Assembly: GCA_000444245.1 (NCBI GenBank)
Contig: ATSW01013747.1
Span: 1 to 24,503, forward strand
Source of the DNA: Botryllus schlosseri
Taxonomy: Eukaryota; Chordata; Ascidiacea; Stolidobranchia; Styelidae
Reading direction: 5' to 3'
DNA: 24,503 nucleotides
Notes under the pieces: model-generated
Database searches by the model: none
Told to the model about the DNA's origin: nothing
Seen by the model: the letters and a program-made list of their open reading frames with translations, nothing else
Made by a program: the position numbers and the translations under genes
Part shown: positions 9,901 to 19,337 of the stretch, piece by piece
Layout of the letters: each line of letters opens with the position of its first letter
Numbering within the stretch: position 1 is the first letter of the stretch

Positions 9901-12900
9901 TCCGGTTCAACCCACTTTTTTCAACTCTGCTCGAGTGATATCGAATTGCTCGCTTATTCATAACATCGTAATTTTCCTCAGTCCTGACAGTTCCTGGCCC
10001 TATTTTCCAAGCATCAGGGCTGATAGACGAAATACCATCATGTGGTGACTTTGCTATTCTTCGAAGTTACAGTGAAATGTCTGTCTTAGCCGTCCTAGTC
10101 TCAAGTCATATGACTTGGTTCGAGTCATCCAACATGACTCGATCACAAGTCGAGTCGGTACACAAATTGACTCAGAAATGTGTGAACTACCACCTATGCA
10201 TAAGAATGTCTTACTGGTTAGCCCAATCATTGTTGTGTCGCCATGAAGCTGCAGTCCAGTCACCATTCTTGTTCACAGCCTTGGCCGCAAGTGTCTGAAA
10301 CTGCGAAGAAGTTTGTGAAATCGTTCTTGACACCGGATCCAAAGAAAAGAATGTCATGCACGGCCGCGTTGCAGCACTCCTGGATCACCAATTTCGGGAA
10401 CCTCTCCACCAGGAATTTGCAGAGGTTTGTCTGATTTTAGTATACTATCTCAGGACTGCTATTGCTATTGGCCGGTAAAAAATACCGGCCATTTTCGTGA
10501 CGACACATCACGCTAGTAGATAGTCAGAGAACTACAATCTGTGCTTACTGATTAGATTGGGAATATTGATCTATTTCTTATAACTGACACTAGTGTTTCC
10601 CAAACATTTTTACACAAAGCCTCCTCGACCGCAAACCAGGTATCAAACGCCCCCATAAACCCCCTCCTGGTCCCTGGTCTATACCGTTATAGAGCTAGTT
10701 AGAAGCTATCATTACTGTGTATGTGTTTTTTGTTTTGAGTATTTTTTGCATACTCATTCTGTTTATTCCGGTTCACGAAGAAATAAATCTCTCTCTCTCC
10801 TACTCCTGAACAAAACTTGTTTGGTTCATTGCACAGTAGGGCTGGTCGAAAAAAACTTCAGATTTCACTGGCTACTTGATAAAATTGTTAAGTTGGTTAA
10901 AAAAAATGCTGCTCACCAACTTTGGCTTAATTCCAACGAGTAGAAGCGAGATTCTAGCAGTAGAAAGTTTTTAATTTATCATTAAAAACAAAAAAATAAA
11001 ATGTTGAAATTTTTCTGCCGGCCCCATAACATTGTTAGGCTGTCAGTAGAGATGATGCATAGGCTACCAAATTTGGCTCAATTCCAATCACTAGAAGCGA
11101 AGTTATTGCAGTTGAAAAATTTCTAATTATATGATTTTATAATAAATAATCAAAGAGCTAGTCACCGTAAATTCCATTCTATTCAAATCCAAATTTTTCT
11201 ACTGCAATAACTTCGCTTCTAGTGGTTGGAATTGAGCCAAATTTGGTATGCATCATCTCTACTGACAGCCTAACAATGTTATGGGGTCGGCAGAAAAATT
11301 TTAACATTTTATTTTTTTGTTTTTTAATGATAAATTCAAAACTTTCTACTGCACGAATCTAGCTTCTACTGGTTGGAATGGAGCCAAAGTTGGTGTGCAG
11401 CGTTTTTTTAACCAACCTAACAATTTTATCAAGTAGCCAGTGATATCTGAAGGAAAAGTTTTTCTTAAACAGCCCTATTGCACAGTCACTCTTAATTTAT
11501 TGACAGCGCGATGTGCACTATGTCAGAAACATCTTTTGTACAAATCCCCGGATAGATACAATCAGTGAAAACCATCGTACAATTAGTGTAACTGGGTGTT
11601 GCCTTTTCGTTGTTGGATTGATTGCTTGGTTAGAAAACTCAACGTTGCATAACAATGAACATATATGGATAATGTTGGTGACGATTTTCGATTGAATGCA
11701 CCTGGTACGATCGCGAACGACGTGATCACATATTCATAAATTTGACTTTGGTACACAGAGAGAGCGAGAGCTCTTTATTTACGGATTTTCACAAACAGTT
11801 TCCCATAGTCATACCGACCACGTTTACTCTCAGGGCCCCGCAATCGCCCAATTTGTGGCTAGCTCTCCCACTTGCGCAGGCACCCGCTTTGAGAACCATT
11901 GCCTTACAGGCAGATGTGGTCAAAGTATTCACAGCACTCAAGTAGAAATAGAAGTGCTGTTTTACTAGTAAAAAGGTTAAGTAGCCTATTCCAGGCCTTG
12001 TTTTGACAGAAAACTGAATACTTTTCAGTCGCAGTACAAGTTTTCTAAAATCGTAACCACATCGGTACCGTAATTGATGCGAGTCGGAAAAAGCTACAGC
12101 AACCAAGTCACAAGGCTCCGAGTCACAAGTCAATCTCACTTTTATTGTTTGACTCCAGTCAAGTCGAGTCACTTTCAATTCACCACTGAGTCAAGTCAGC
12201 GAGCAGAGGGTCTATCTAGTCTGAGTCATGGTATTATGACTTTAGTCCAAGTCATTGTGTTGACTGCTCAGTTTCTAGTTGAAGTCATGTTAAACCCACT
12301 TTTTATAACTCCGTTTGGTGATATCGAATGGTTCGAATTTATAATATACTCATTTCCCTCACTTTTAGCAGTTCCTAGTCGCATTTTCAAGTAGGCCACC
12401 AGTGCCGATAGACGAAATCCCAATAGGGTGCTTACTTTGCTATTCTTCGAAATTACAATGAAATGTCGGTCTTGGCTGCCTAAGTCTCGAGTCGTATGAC
12501 TTGGTTCAAGTCATGCGCAATGACTGAGTCCAAGTCGAGTTGATACACAGATTGATTCGAATCGAGTCATTTCCGTATTTTGAGATAATGACTCAAGTCA
12601 CATCGAGTCATCAGAAAATCTTGACTCGAGTCATTACAACCCTGAGAGCTACACAGCTACTTACAGACACGATCAAAACAGCGTAGAACCAATCATGGCA
12701 TTGCCTATGAATAATGTAATGATCACATCATAACCGGGCGGCTATGTTTGAATAAAATTTTTGATCCGTTTCAAATCAACTAGAAATCGTGCTGCAAATC
12801 ATGAGCACATTTTCTGAAATTCAACTTACACTTCAACAATACGTCTCAGGATTCGCTGTAAACAAATGTAGGTGGGTACTGGGTAGTCGATCCATTCGGG

Positions 12901-15143
12901 AGCCAGAAAAGGTTGTTTTGCAGAAAAACAGCTCATTTATTCACAAAGCGCCTTGTCGTTTTTTGAAACGCCATTTTCATATTCCATAAGTGCAATCGGA
13001 ATTGTATTAGTATTTGTACCGCAATGGGTATATGAACATGTTTTTTTCATTTGAACGAAAATGGGTATGTTTGTCAACAATTACTATTGAATATCGTTTC
13101 AGTCGGATATAATGATGTTTGCATAAACAAGCATAGCCATCGTATTAGCACGTGAATAGATTTTTACTTCATTGTAAGTGTTAGTTATCCCTCTTCTAGC
13201 GGATATTTCTAATACAGCGGCTACTTTCGGTGAAATTTCCACCGGAGTGAAATTGTTTTGATCTTAATACTGATATATATTCTATTTTTTGAAATGCCCG
13301 ACTCTTTATCCCAGGTCCATATCTCAAAATCTGCTGAAAAGGGCGTCATCCAGGAACAGCAACAAGTCGGCTCACAGCAGCAAATCCGCAAAATCGAATC
13401 GATCGTTGAGATCGCAGCATCGAAAGGTAATTTTTGAGAATTACTCTCAGTTTGGACAGCTCGCGTTTTAAAGTTTCAAGTACCAATAGATGAAATCCCA
13501 ATACCGTTGTTTCTTACTGTTCTTCGAAGTTGCAATGAAATGTCGTCTTGGTTGTCTGAGTCTCGAGTCATGTGACTTGGTTTGAGCCATGCGCAATGAC
13601 TCGAGTCGTGTCATTCCCGTATTTTGAGAAAATGACTCGAGTCATCAGAAAATCATCACTCGAGTCAAGATAAGTTTGTATTTTTTCGACTATACCTAAT
13701 TCGCCGCACTTTGTCACAATGCTGTCGGTCGATCACAACTTCGCAGATATGCCGTTTCCAGTAACGTGTGTTGCTTTGTTTTGTATGCTGTGATATGACC
13801 AATCAAGGTTTACAGCCTTCATGGTGGAAAATAGTATTAAAACTATGAATATCATTGGATCATTGCCATATATTAACTTAATCGCATAATTTCAGTACTC
13901 CAAAAAATCATCTCCCGCTAACTCAGCTTGAGTCTTTACAATTCATACACCATTCAGATTCGAGTGCCTTGGAATTTAGAAAATGAAACATATGCTACTT
14001 TTGAATTTTGAATCTTAATGTGTGATCTGAGACAGTAAGCTGTGTCAACCAAACACGGAACGTATTTGCTCTAGCCTGTTTCTTTATGTAGCGTTTGTGC
14101 TAAGCCTAGTCACGTCCTAAGCGTAATCCGGATTCAAAATAAAACCTATTCAACCGAGTGTACCAGTGACAATTAAAATTGCAGACGTTTCAATTCTTAA
14201 CGTATCAATGGCAACAAACAACGTTTTAGCCAAGCGAGAATCGAGAACACGCAAATACATACCGGTAGATAAAATCACACGTAGCTATTGTGAGATGTGT
14301 AAGTTACTTAGAAATTATTTGAGTCCACATGAACTTGGATTGGTCAACTTTAATATATGTTAATTCCAGCTTCAACCTTACTAGTAGAGTATAGGTATAG
14401 CTCAAACCTTGTTTGTTGGACCGTTTCACCAGGAAATTTTTTTGCTAAATAAACCTCCACTTTCTCATTACCTAATAGTAACACATCCACTCAGTAGGCT
14501 ATGTAAAATGTGATTTTAGAACAAAATTGGAATAATATTGCCATGCTGTGTATGTGTAATATAGTCTACAGCAGTGTTTCTCAACCTATTTGTCTTCATG
14601 GACCCGTTTTGGACCCCGCGGACCCCTTCGGGTTTTGGTTCAAATTTCGCTCAATTATTGTGAAACATTACCTGTCTTATGAACTGTTGACTAGTGATGT
14701 ACAGAAACAAAATGACTTTTCTTGAAAATAACATCATAGGCCTACTGCACGTAGAAAAAAATCCATGTGGCATTCCGATTCAACAAAAAAATTGATGCAA
14801 AATGTACTTGAGGGTATATGGCTGATGTAAAATTGGACTTCGATGCCCCACGAATTAGCCAGTTTATGAAATGCTGAGTCGGCATCCTCGCAATTCTTCG
14901 ATTATTCATTATAGAGCCACTCACCATGAAAACCATTATTACAAATCCAAATTTTCAAAAAATACTACGTTTTTAACGTGGAAATGGAAGCTATTAGAGT
15001 TCGAAGTTTCAAGTATATTGCGATTTTTTTAAATGACCCTGTCATGACGTTATTTTTGGTTCTTCTTTGCCCAGGTGAAAGCCAAGGAACTCGATGATCT
15101 GCTGAAAAAGTACAATCGCGTCTCCCGTCTACCGCCGTACTAA
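6944..15143 (+). CDS. PSKH1: PSKH1-type protein serine kinase, whole spliced coding region (5 exons)
   Basis: Coding join: 6944-6986, 8553-9409, 10279-10424, 13315-13426, 15075-15143. This gives 408 residues against 424 recalled for human PSKH1. Seen: an MGCG N-terminus; a low-complexity Lys/Ser/Asp-rich linker (about 15-65); a kinase domain from about 78 to 335 with glycine loop GKGSFS (86-91), AIK lysine 108, alpha-C glutamate 124, HRDLKPEN (197-204), DFG (220-222) and CGTPEYIAPE (239-248). A Ser/Arg/Lys-rich tail follows, with SISQNLLKRASSR just as in human PSKH1. All splice sites are GT-AG and all phases agree. Known of the family: a CaMK-group Ser/Thr kinase placed on Golgi and other membranes by myristoyl-Gly2 and palmitoyl-Cys3. 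Inference: an active kinase, since all catalytic residues are present. PSKH2 is the only close alternative. It is a vertebrate paralogue, so a PSKH1 call is preferred. Confidence 0.95.
6997..7917. mobile_element. Possible inverted-repeat element in PSKH1 intron 1
   Basis: TAGGGATGGTGT at 6997 with GTGTGAACCTT and GAGGTTCACA following, and GAGGTTCACACCATACG at about 7899-7915, form a loose inverted pair around sequence with no gene. No target duplication could be read, so the borders are uncertain. If real, it sits only about ten bases past the exon 1 donor. Confidence 0.3.
7940..8465. repeat. Degenerate AACTAGAACTACTCACTTTT repeats in PSKH1 intron 1
   Basis: Variants of CAACTAGAACTA and ACTACTCACTTTT recur at about 7975-8095 and again at 8330-8460, separated by unrelated sequence. 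The last block ends AAAACTACTG, whose complement CAGTAGTTTT looks like a hAT-type terminus. I read this as an old DNA element with internal degenerate repeats. The left terminus was not found. Confidence 0.45.
8553..9409 (+). CDS. PSKH1: PSKH1 coding exon 2: linker and most of the kinase domain
   Basis: Acceptor CATCTTTTTAG at 8552, donor GAG/GTAAGT at 9409/9410. The exon covers residues 15-300: the charged linker, the N-lobe, and the C-lobe to the EYNFDGE segment. It enters with two bases of the Asp codon and leaves in phase 0. The open frame runs 5' to an ATG at 8519, but those 34 bases lie in the intron: they show no likeness to the family, whereas the micro-exon at 6944 joins exactly here. 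Confidence 0.93.
9495..9741 (+). repeat. ATTCTAATTC-family repeat (copy B), PSKH1 intron 2
   Basis: AAATGCCTCCATGCTCTCATTT, GTTTTCCTGAAAATGC and AGTTTTCGCGAATTCAGTGA recur, inverted, at 17555-17822, and in part at 21050-21262. It lies directly next to the GACTCGAGTC element that starts at 9742. Confidence 0.5.
9742..10175 (+). mobile_element. GACTCGAGTC-family hAT-like element (copy 1, right end missing)
   Basis: Begins CAGGGTTGTAAACAAGTC and follows the same order of words as the copy at 12098-12644 (TTTGACTCGAGTCAAGTC, CAATTCACCAC, GATAGACGAAAT, ATTCTTCGAAGTTACA). It fades near 10175, about 100 bases before exon 3. Confidence 0.7.
10279..10424 (+). CDS. PSKH1: PSKH1 coding exon 3: end of the kinase C-lobe
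   Basis: Acceptor TTCTTGTTCACAG at 10278, donor AG/GTTTGT at 10424. It reads PWPQVSETAKKFV...RMSCTAALQHSW and aligns with human PWPSVSNLAKDFI...RMTALQALRHPW, the closing helices of the kinase domain. It starts in phase 0 and ends two bases into an Arg codon. The donor lacks the usual +4/+5 bases and is the weakest of the four. Confidence 0.93.
10591..11901. mobile_element. Old hAT-like element, split by the 641-bp foldback
   Basis: The left end TAGTGTTTCCCAAAC (10591) and the right end CTTTGAGAACCATTG (to 11901) are loosely inverted (10 of 15) and match hAT-type CAGTGTTTCCCAAA ends, with runs of GCCCCC just inside. Flanking 8-mers agree at 5 of 8 places. Removing the 10837-11477 insertion leaves a unit of about 660 bp. 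Pairing these two ends is inference; each end alone is convincing as a hAT terminus. Confidence 0.4.
10837..11477. mobile_element. 641-bp foldback hAT-type element in PSKH1 intron 3, perfect TSD
   Basis: The ends TAGGGCTG (10837) and CAGCCCTA (to 11477) are exact complements. The identical 8-mer TTGCACAG flanks both sides (10829-10836 and 11478-11485). Nearly the whole element is one inverted repeat: left arm 10837 to about 11135, right arm about 11185 to 11477. Long blocks match, such as ACATTGTTAGGCTGTCAGTA in the left arm and its complement in the right. No coding frame. Confidence 0.9.
11910..12097. other. PSKH1 intron 3, non-repeat stretch
   Basis: No repeat or coding signal recognised here. 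It ends in the left 8-mer AAAGCTAC of the next element. Confidence 0.3.
12098..12644 (+). mobile_element. GACTCGAGTC-family hAT-like element (copy 2, most complete)
   Basis: The right end TGACTCGAGTCATTACAACCCTG stops at 12644. The left end keeps only AGCAACCAAGTCAC of the family start. Flanks AAAGCTAC (12090-12097) and AGAGCTAC (12645-12652) are an 8-bp duplication with one change. The interior is filled with GAGTCAAGTC variants. A minus-strand open frame over 11789-12178 is a by-product of these repeats. Confidence 0.75.
12653..13314. other. Rest of PSKH1 intron 3
   Basis: No repeat family or gene recognised. It ends in the pyrimidine-rich acceptor of exon 4. Confidence 0.35.
13315..13426 (+). 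CDS. PSKH1: PSKH1 coding exon 4: Ser/Arg-rich tail
   Basis: Acceptor CTCTTTATCCCAG at 13314, donor AAAG/GTAATT at 13426/13427. The first base completes the Arg codon from exon 3. It reads R-SISQNLLKRASSR, identical to the human segment, then Ser/Lys/Arg repeats resembling the human SAQSTRSSRS stretch. Many serines in basic context are possible phosphosites (inference). A truncated transposon copy starts about 48 bases after the donor. Confidence 0.92.
13474..13669 (+). mobile_element. GACTCGAGTC-family element (copy 3, truncated)
   Basis: TTCAAGTACCAATAGATGAAATCCCAATA and TTCTTCGAAGTTGCAATGAAATGTC follow copy 2 from about 12388 onward, down to TCATCAGAAAATC and GACTCGAGTCA. The left half is absent. 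It lies in intron 4, close after the exon 4 donor. Confidence 0.7.
13670..14571. other. PSKH1 intron 4, non-repeat part
   Basis: AT-rich, with no recognised repeat or gene. A short open frame at 14166-14363 resembles no family I know. Confidence 0.3.
14572..14770 (+). mobile_element. Charlie-like hAT fragment (left end), PSKH1 intron 4
   Basis: Starts CAGTGTTTCTCAACC, then GGACCC words, then AAACAAAATGACTTTTCTTG and ATAACATCA, which also occur in the 5680 element at about 5805-5835. No right terminus found, so the extent is approximate. Confidence 0.6.
15075..15143 (+). CDS. PSKH1: PSKH1 coding exon 5: C-terminus and stop
   Basis: Acceptor TTCTTCTTTGCCCAG at 15074. It encodes VKAKELDDLLKKYNRVSRLP and PY, then TAA at 15141-15143. 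Human PSKH1 ends VRERELRELNLRYQQQYNG, so the pattern of a short amphipathic basic helix and an aromatic end is kept. Phase 0 entry fits exon 4. Confidence 0.88.
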   Translation: MKAKELDDLLKKYNRVSRLPPY

Positions 15144-15426
15144 TGCACTTATTTCTGTTGTTTTACATCATTTTTGCATTTTTACCTTTTCACTAATCAC
15201 ACAAGCGTTCCCGACGTTATTGTTGCACTAACCTTTTGAATTTTTCCATCCGGTGCTTCCTCGATGTGATGTCGACCATGTCTTATCGGCAGTGTTCAAC
15301 CTCGGTACACAATTATATATATATATCTCAAATGTGCTGTTGAAGTATCGGGTGTGCCGTGTGTGATTGAGGTTGTTTGGGGCTGGATTTGCCTAAGAGT
15401 CAGTTTAGGGGAGATGTTGTCTTTGA
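15144..15426 (+). other. Proximal 3' UTR of the PSKH1 gene; no poly(A) signal seen
   Basis: T-rich sequence follows the stop, with a short TA run near 15317. There is no AATAAA or ATTAAA before 15708. The first candidates are AATAAA at 15750-15755, just inside a hAT-like element, and at 16137-16142. The transcript may therefore end in transposon sequence, or use a variant signal. Confidence 0.35.
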
Positions 15427-16773
15427 ATCACGAGTCATACTGAGTTATGCCGCACGACACTAGAACGGCCGAGACGGACATTTATTGTAACTTCGAAGAA
15501 TGGTGAAGTCACAAGATGATTGGTATTTCGTCTATCAGTCCTGATACTTGGAAATACGGCCAGAAACTATTAGGACTGAGGAATATTACGGTATTATGAA
15601 TGCGAGCAGAGTTGGAAAACGTGGGTTGAACTCAAAACTCAACATTGAACACACTAACTTGGACTCGAGTCACAACACTATGCCTCGTGCTCGACCCTCC
15701 ACTCCACCAGGTGTGTGCAATTATTTTCCTCCGCAGGCTAAACGAGAAAAATAAATACGTTGGCGGGCCGAGTGAAAACATTCGCGCCCAATTATCATGC
15801 TATAGTACAATATTAAAAAGTGCAACCAGAATGCTAGCAATCCCAACGGATAGTTTGATGGCATGGAAGATTATAGCTGTTGATGAGAGAATTGTGAAAT
15901 ATAAAAGTGGGAGCTGGAGGGCATATCGCGCCGAGCGCGAAATTTATTTTCAATGAACTTCGGCTTTGCACTGCACGGAAATGTATATCCAATAGTACAA
16001 AGCATATTTTCTCGGTCGCTGCCTTCCGAGCAGTTTGCAAATTAAATAGCCTTTATGGTGAGCGAAGCTTGAAGTTTTTCTAAACTCTGCCCTCCCTTCA
16101 CCGAGTGTTTCGTGCTTTTGTCATAAGACCGACTTTAATAAAAATCCCTAATCCGGCGACATGATCGACAAAAACTGAAAGGATGGGTTTACCCCGACTC
16201 CAGTGTGCGAAACATTAAGGCTTTCTTTTTTTTTGGCATGCCGGTTAATCATGTATGGATGGGTGATAGATATGATGACACACACAATGAGTCATATAAT
16301 AATCGCGAGCACTTATTGACTTGTTCTACGAATTAGGGATTTCGAAACATATCACGTCACAAATTGAAACACATACCGTATAATACGTAATGTGACAATG
16401 TCAAGAAGGTTTGAACTCAACGATATGGAAATAGTGATTTCTTGTGACTTCAATTGCTACTCATACTTTGCCACTAGCTTTTATTTTAAATCTGGATTAC
16501 GCATGCCAGGTATGTAGGCAGCGTAATCTAGGTATATTAATGAATAGGCTTCAAAGTCATAGAATTTCGTGTCCATCTGATACAGCCTACGGGTTTAGTC
16601 ATTCAAAAAGCAAGTTTTATGTTTTGAATGCCAAGCAACCTTTCGCGGGCCGCACTTTGCCCTGGTCTGCTCTACCCAATTGTTTGGACTGGTGAATTGG
16701 AAATGACTCGAGTCAAACCATAAAAGTGAGAATGACTTGTGATTCAGAACCTTGTGACTTGGTTGCAACCGTG
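15427..16773 (-). mobile_element. GACTCGAGTC-family element (copy 4, inverted, interrupted)
   Basis: Read on the minus strand, 16773-16678 gives GGTTGCAACCAAGTCACAAGG...TTTGACTCGAGTCA...CCAATTCACCA. 15680-15427 continues with GACTCGAGTCCAAG, TTCAACCCACGTTTT, GATAGACGAAATACC and ATTCTTCGAAGTTACA, in the order seen in copies 1 and 2. The two parts are separated by a different element at 15708-16669. Confidence 0.65.
15708..16669. mobile_element. hAT-like element nested in copy 4
   Basis: It begins CAGGTGTGTGCAATTATTTT and ends GGCCGCACTTTGCCCTGGTCTG, a terminus style common in hAT elements (short G/C-rich end followed by GGGCCGCA). Flanking 8-mers CACTCCAC (15700-15707) and CTCTACCC (16670-16677) agree at 5 of 8 places. 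It sits between the two halves of an older repeat, which supports the borders independently. No transposase frame recognised. Carries AATAAA at 15750-15755. Confidence 0.55.
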
Positions 16774-17554
16774 GTAAAACTGCCGATTACTATTCGAGTC
16801 ATTACTTCGTCTAAGATGGCGAAGGGCTATTCGGAATTGTGAGGGAGAGAATTACCGAACTTTCCATGTCCGAACTGTCAAGTAGTCAATTAGTTATTTC
16901 CAAACGAATGTTCCTTTTGACGGTTTTTTTTGCCCAGAAGTATGTTCAAAAGACTGTAATCACACGAGCAGTTAGAGCGCAATATCATATTATATTAACA
17001 CGAAACAAAAAAGATTCACGAACTACATCAACACAATACGCCATGGACACGGCTCGTGAAGAAAAGTTTTACTGCGAGGCGAGAAATCGATCCCTTCACA
17101 TATTCCAACAGATTGCAACATGGGTTTTATACCATTCTCGTTGAAGACGTCAGGCATCAGTGATCATAAATGGCCTTGCAATGAAAGTAGTGCGAAAATA
17201 TCAAGACAACACTTCAACACATGATCAAAAAGAAGAAACTTGATGATTAAATACCTTGGAAACAAGAAGGAAATAGTAGGATATGGAAATATTTTGAACT
17301 ATGGTAAATAACTCTGGGTAGACGCCAGGCTGGAGATTTCCCTGAAAAGTGCAGCGAGGGGATACCATTTTGAATGATGTTCCCAATCGTGTTGGGAATG
17401 ATTGCGGGAGCAAAACTCTTTGGCAGTATGACCAGTGGTGCAGAACGCCGAATTTTGATCCTTGCAGGAAATTCTGCAAAATACTGGACAACTTCCGACC
17501 GGATATTGTGTACAAAATGGCCGTTGGGCTGCTAGAAAACGTTCAGTTTTATCA
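16774..17554. other. Intergenic stretch between the convergent genes
   Basis: Open frames of up to about 100 codons (16839-17144 plus strand, 17515-17225 minus strand) show no family likeness, and I do not call them genes. Confidence 0.3.
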
Positions 17555-17822
17555 AATTTGATTAGAATTAGAATTACTGAATTCGCGAAAACCTGGATAC
17601 TGAATTGAATTCCGAATGAAATAGAAATTTCAACAAAACAATTTCATATCATATCAGAATTAATTCTCAAATTATGAGGATGACAAATGTCTGTACGCCG
17701 AGCTTGCCTCGTTTTGCACGATACCGTTCTCCTGTAGCATTTTCAGAGAACAAGAAATTCGATTCGAATTGAAATGACAGCATGGAAGCATTTGACAAAT
17801 TAGATTTGAATTAGATTACCGT
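17555..17822 (-). repeat. ATTCTAATTC-family repeat (copy C)
   Basis: On the minus strand it reads GGTAATCTAATTCAAATCTA, AAATGCTTCCATGCTGTCATTT and CTCTGAAAATGCTAC, matching copy B. It ends in AATTCTAATTCTAATC near 17560. Both ends are ATTCTAATT-rich and oppositely oriented, so it may be a complete unit of about 270 bp. Confidence 0.5.
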
Positions 17823-18689
17823 CATTCCGATCCAATCAGTGTAATTAGACAACTAGAATGATTCAGTCTGTTACCAAGGTCGATATTTTCGTAGTGAGAC
17901 TCGGAAATATTCATTTGATAATACATGTAGAAATCATCTGAGTAGTGATTCACCAAAACACTGGCAAGCACAACGGAAAATCCGCAGAAAAAATGACGAC
18001 ACAAAATATCATGTTATACAACGTGCTCAAAGTGACGCTAATAATTCTAACACAGCCAGCGCCGCATTAACAACTGAGACTGGGCAATGCTTACTGAGTT
18101 AAGCCATAGAGACGAAGCAGACGCATTACATTCTTGACATGAGTTACCTGAAAACGCAATGCAGAACTCACATATTCACATGGTAGATCTATTTTCTCAG
18201 TGTTGTCAAAAATTCTACTTGAGTAGCATCAATGTTCGCAATTATCTTGATCTACTGGCAAATATTTTATTATTTACTAGGAACAGTACCAATGGCGACT
18301 ACAAGGAAATATTCCATAATTTGTTGCCTGACATTGATGCTATTCAAGTAAAATATCTCCCGAAATTTGTGACATTGAAAAAATAGACAAGCCCCGTCTG
18401 TGATACCAGTATTAGGAAACCAAAATATTCCAAGATAGGGTAGCCTAATATAAAAGGTTAACATTGTTAGATTCCTGCTACATTAGCTCTCCTCACAGAA
18501 CATTTCACTGTACAGGAGCCCGCATTATGCAGAAGGCCACAACAACCGCTTCACAGTTTCCTAAGCAATACAACTCAGCAAAAAATGCCAATATTGCACA
18601 ATTCCCACAACTTTGTTTCATTGGCTTTTAAAGCTGGTGGCTGCGATCTGGAAGTCATGCTAGTGCATAAGTCTGGAAACACAATGCTC
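17823..18689. other. Intergenic stretch
   Basis: AT-rich, with no gene or repeat family recognised. A 75-codon open frame at 18159-18386 has no known likeness. Confidence 0.3.
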
Positions 18690-19337
18690 ATGGTCTTTAA
18701 TGCTCATCGAAGCACTTTCGACTATAGCGCAAGATAAAGAACAGGATAAGGAGCATTTGGAAACACAATACCGTTACCTCTCACTAACAGAACTACTGTG
18801 TGTTGAACATGCGTCCACAGTTGGTCAAACTTATTCGATTTGGTACCCGAGTACAATTTGCTGCATGAATCAACCAGCAGGGCGGTGCACTGTGTTTCCA
18901 GTACTCTGAATCTGACTTTAGGATTAATTGTAATGACTCGAATTGAGTAGTACGGAAATTTTACACTCTTTTACCGTTGATAGCTAGTTGATTAATCGGC
19001 GAGAATGATAGTTTCGATAGTATTATCCACTGTGGAAGCCTAGAAACCTAGATGGGTCGTATCACAGCATACGGAACATGTAGTACAGACGTTATGGAAA
19101 TGACTTGTCTGTGAAGACGTGGTCAGTGAAGATAGTATCGAAACTATCATTTCCGCAGATCAATCAACTTGTTACGGTCGGTGAAAGAGTATGTCATTTC
19201 TGAAAGAATCATCTTTAACTACCCGACACAAATCATCCCAATAATCAATTCGTATTCTATTACTCCGATCGTTGTGCCCGGCCAATGGTTGATCGGGAGG
19301 ACACAAATTGAGCAAGAGTCCACGATATTCATACGCA
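18690..19337 (-). other. Region after the RGS stop: probable 3' UTR, with foldback
   Basis: No genomic poly(A) tract follows the stop codon on the minus strand. Possible poly(A) signals on the minus strand are ATTAAA at 18701-18696 and AATAAA at 18271-18266. The stretch includes an inverted repeat listed separately. No other gene seen. Confidence 0.25.
18945..19205. repeat. Foldback (inverted repeat) downstream of the RGS gene
   Basis: The left arm (about 18953-19032), with AGTTGATTAATC and AATGATAGTTTCGATA, pairs with the right arm (about 19123-19205), containing TATCGAAACTATCATTT and GATCAATCAACTT. The match runs over about 80 bases with scattered changes, around a loop of about 90. Likely a small foldback transposon. 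No target duplication could be read. Confidence 0.6.

Noticed and set aside
11789-12178. 129-codon open frame on the minus strand
   Set aside because: It runs through a hAT end and GACTCGAGTC repeats. The residues mirror repeat words rather than a protein family.
16839-17144. 101-codon open frame on the plus strand
   Set aside because: No recognisable domain, no splice context, and composition like its surroundings.
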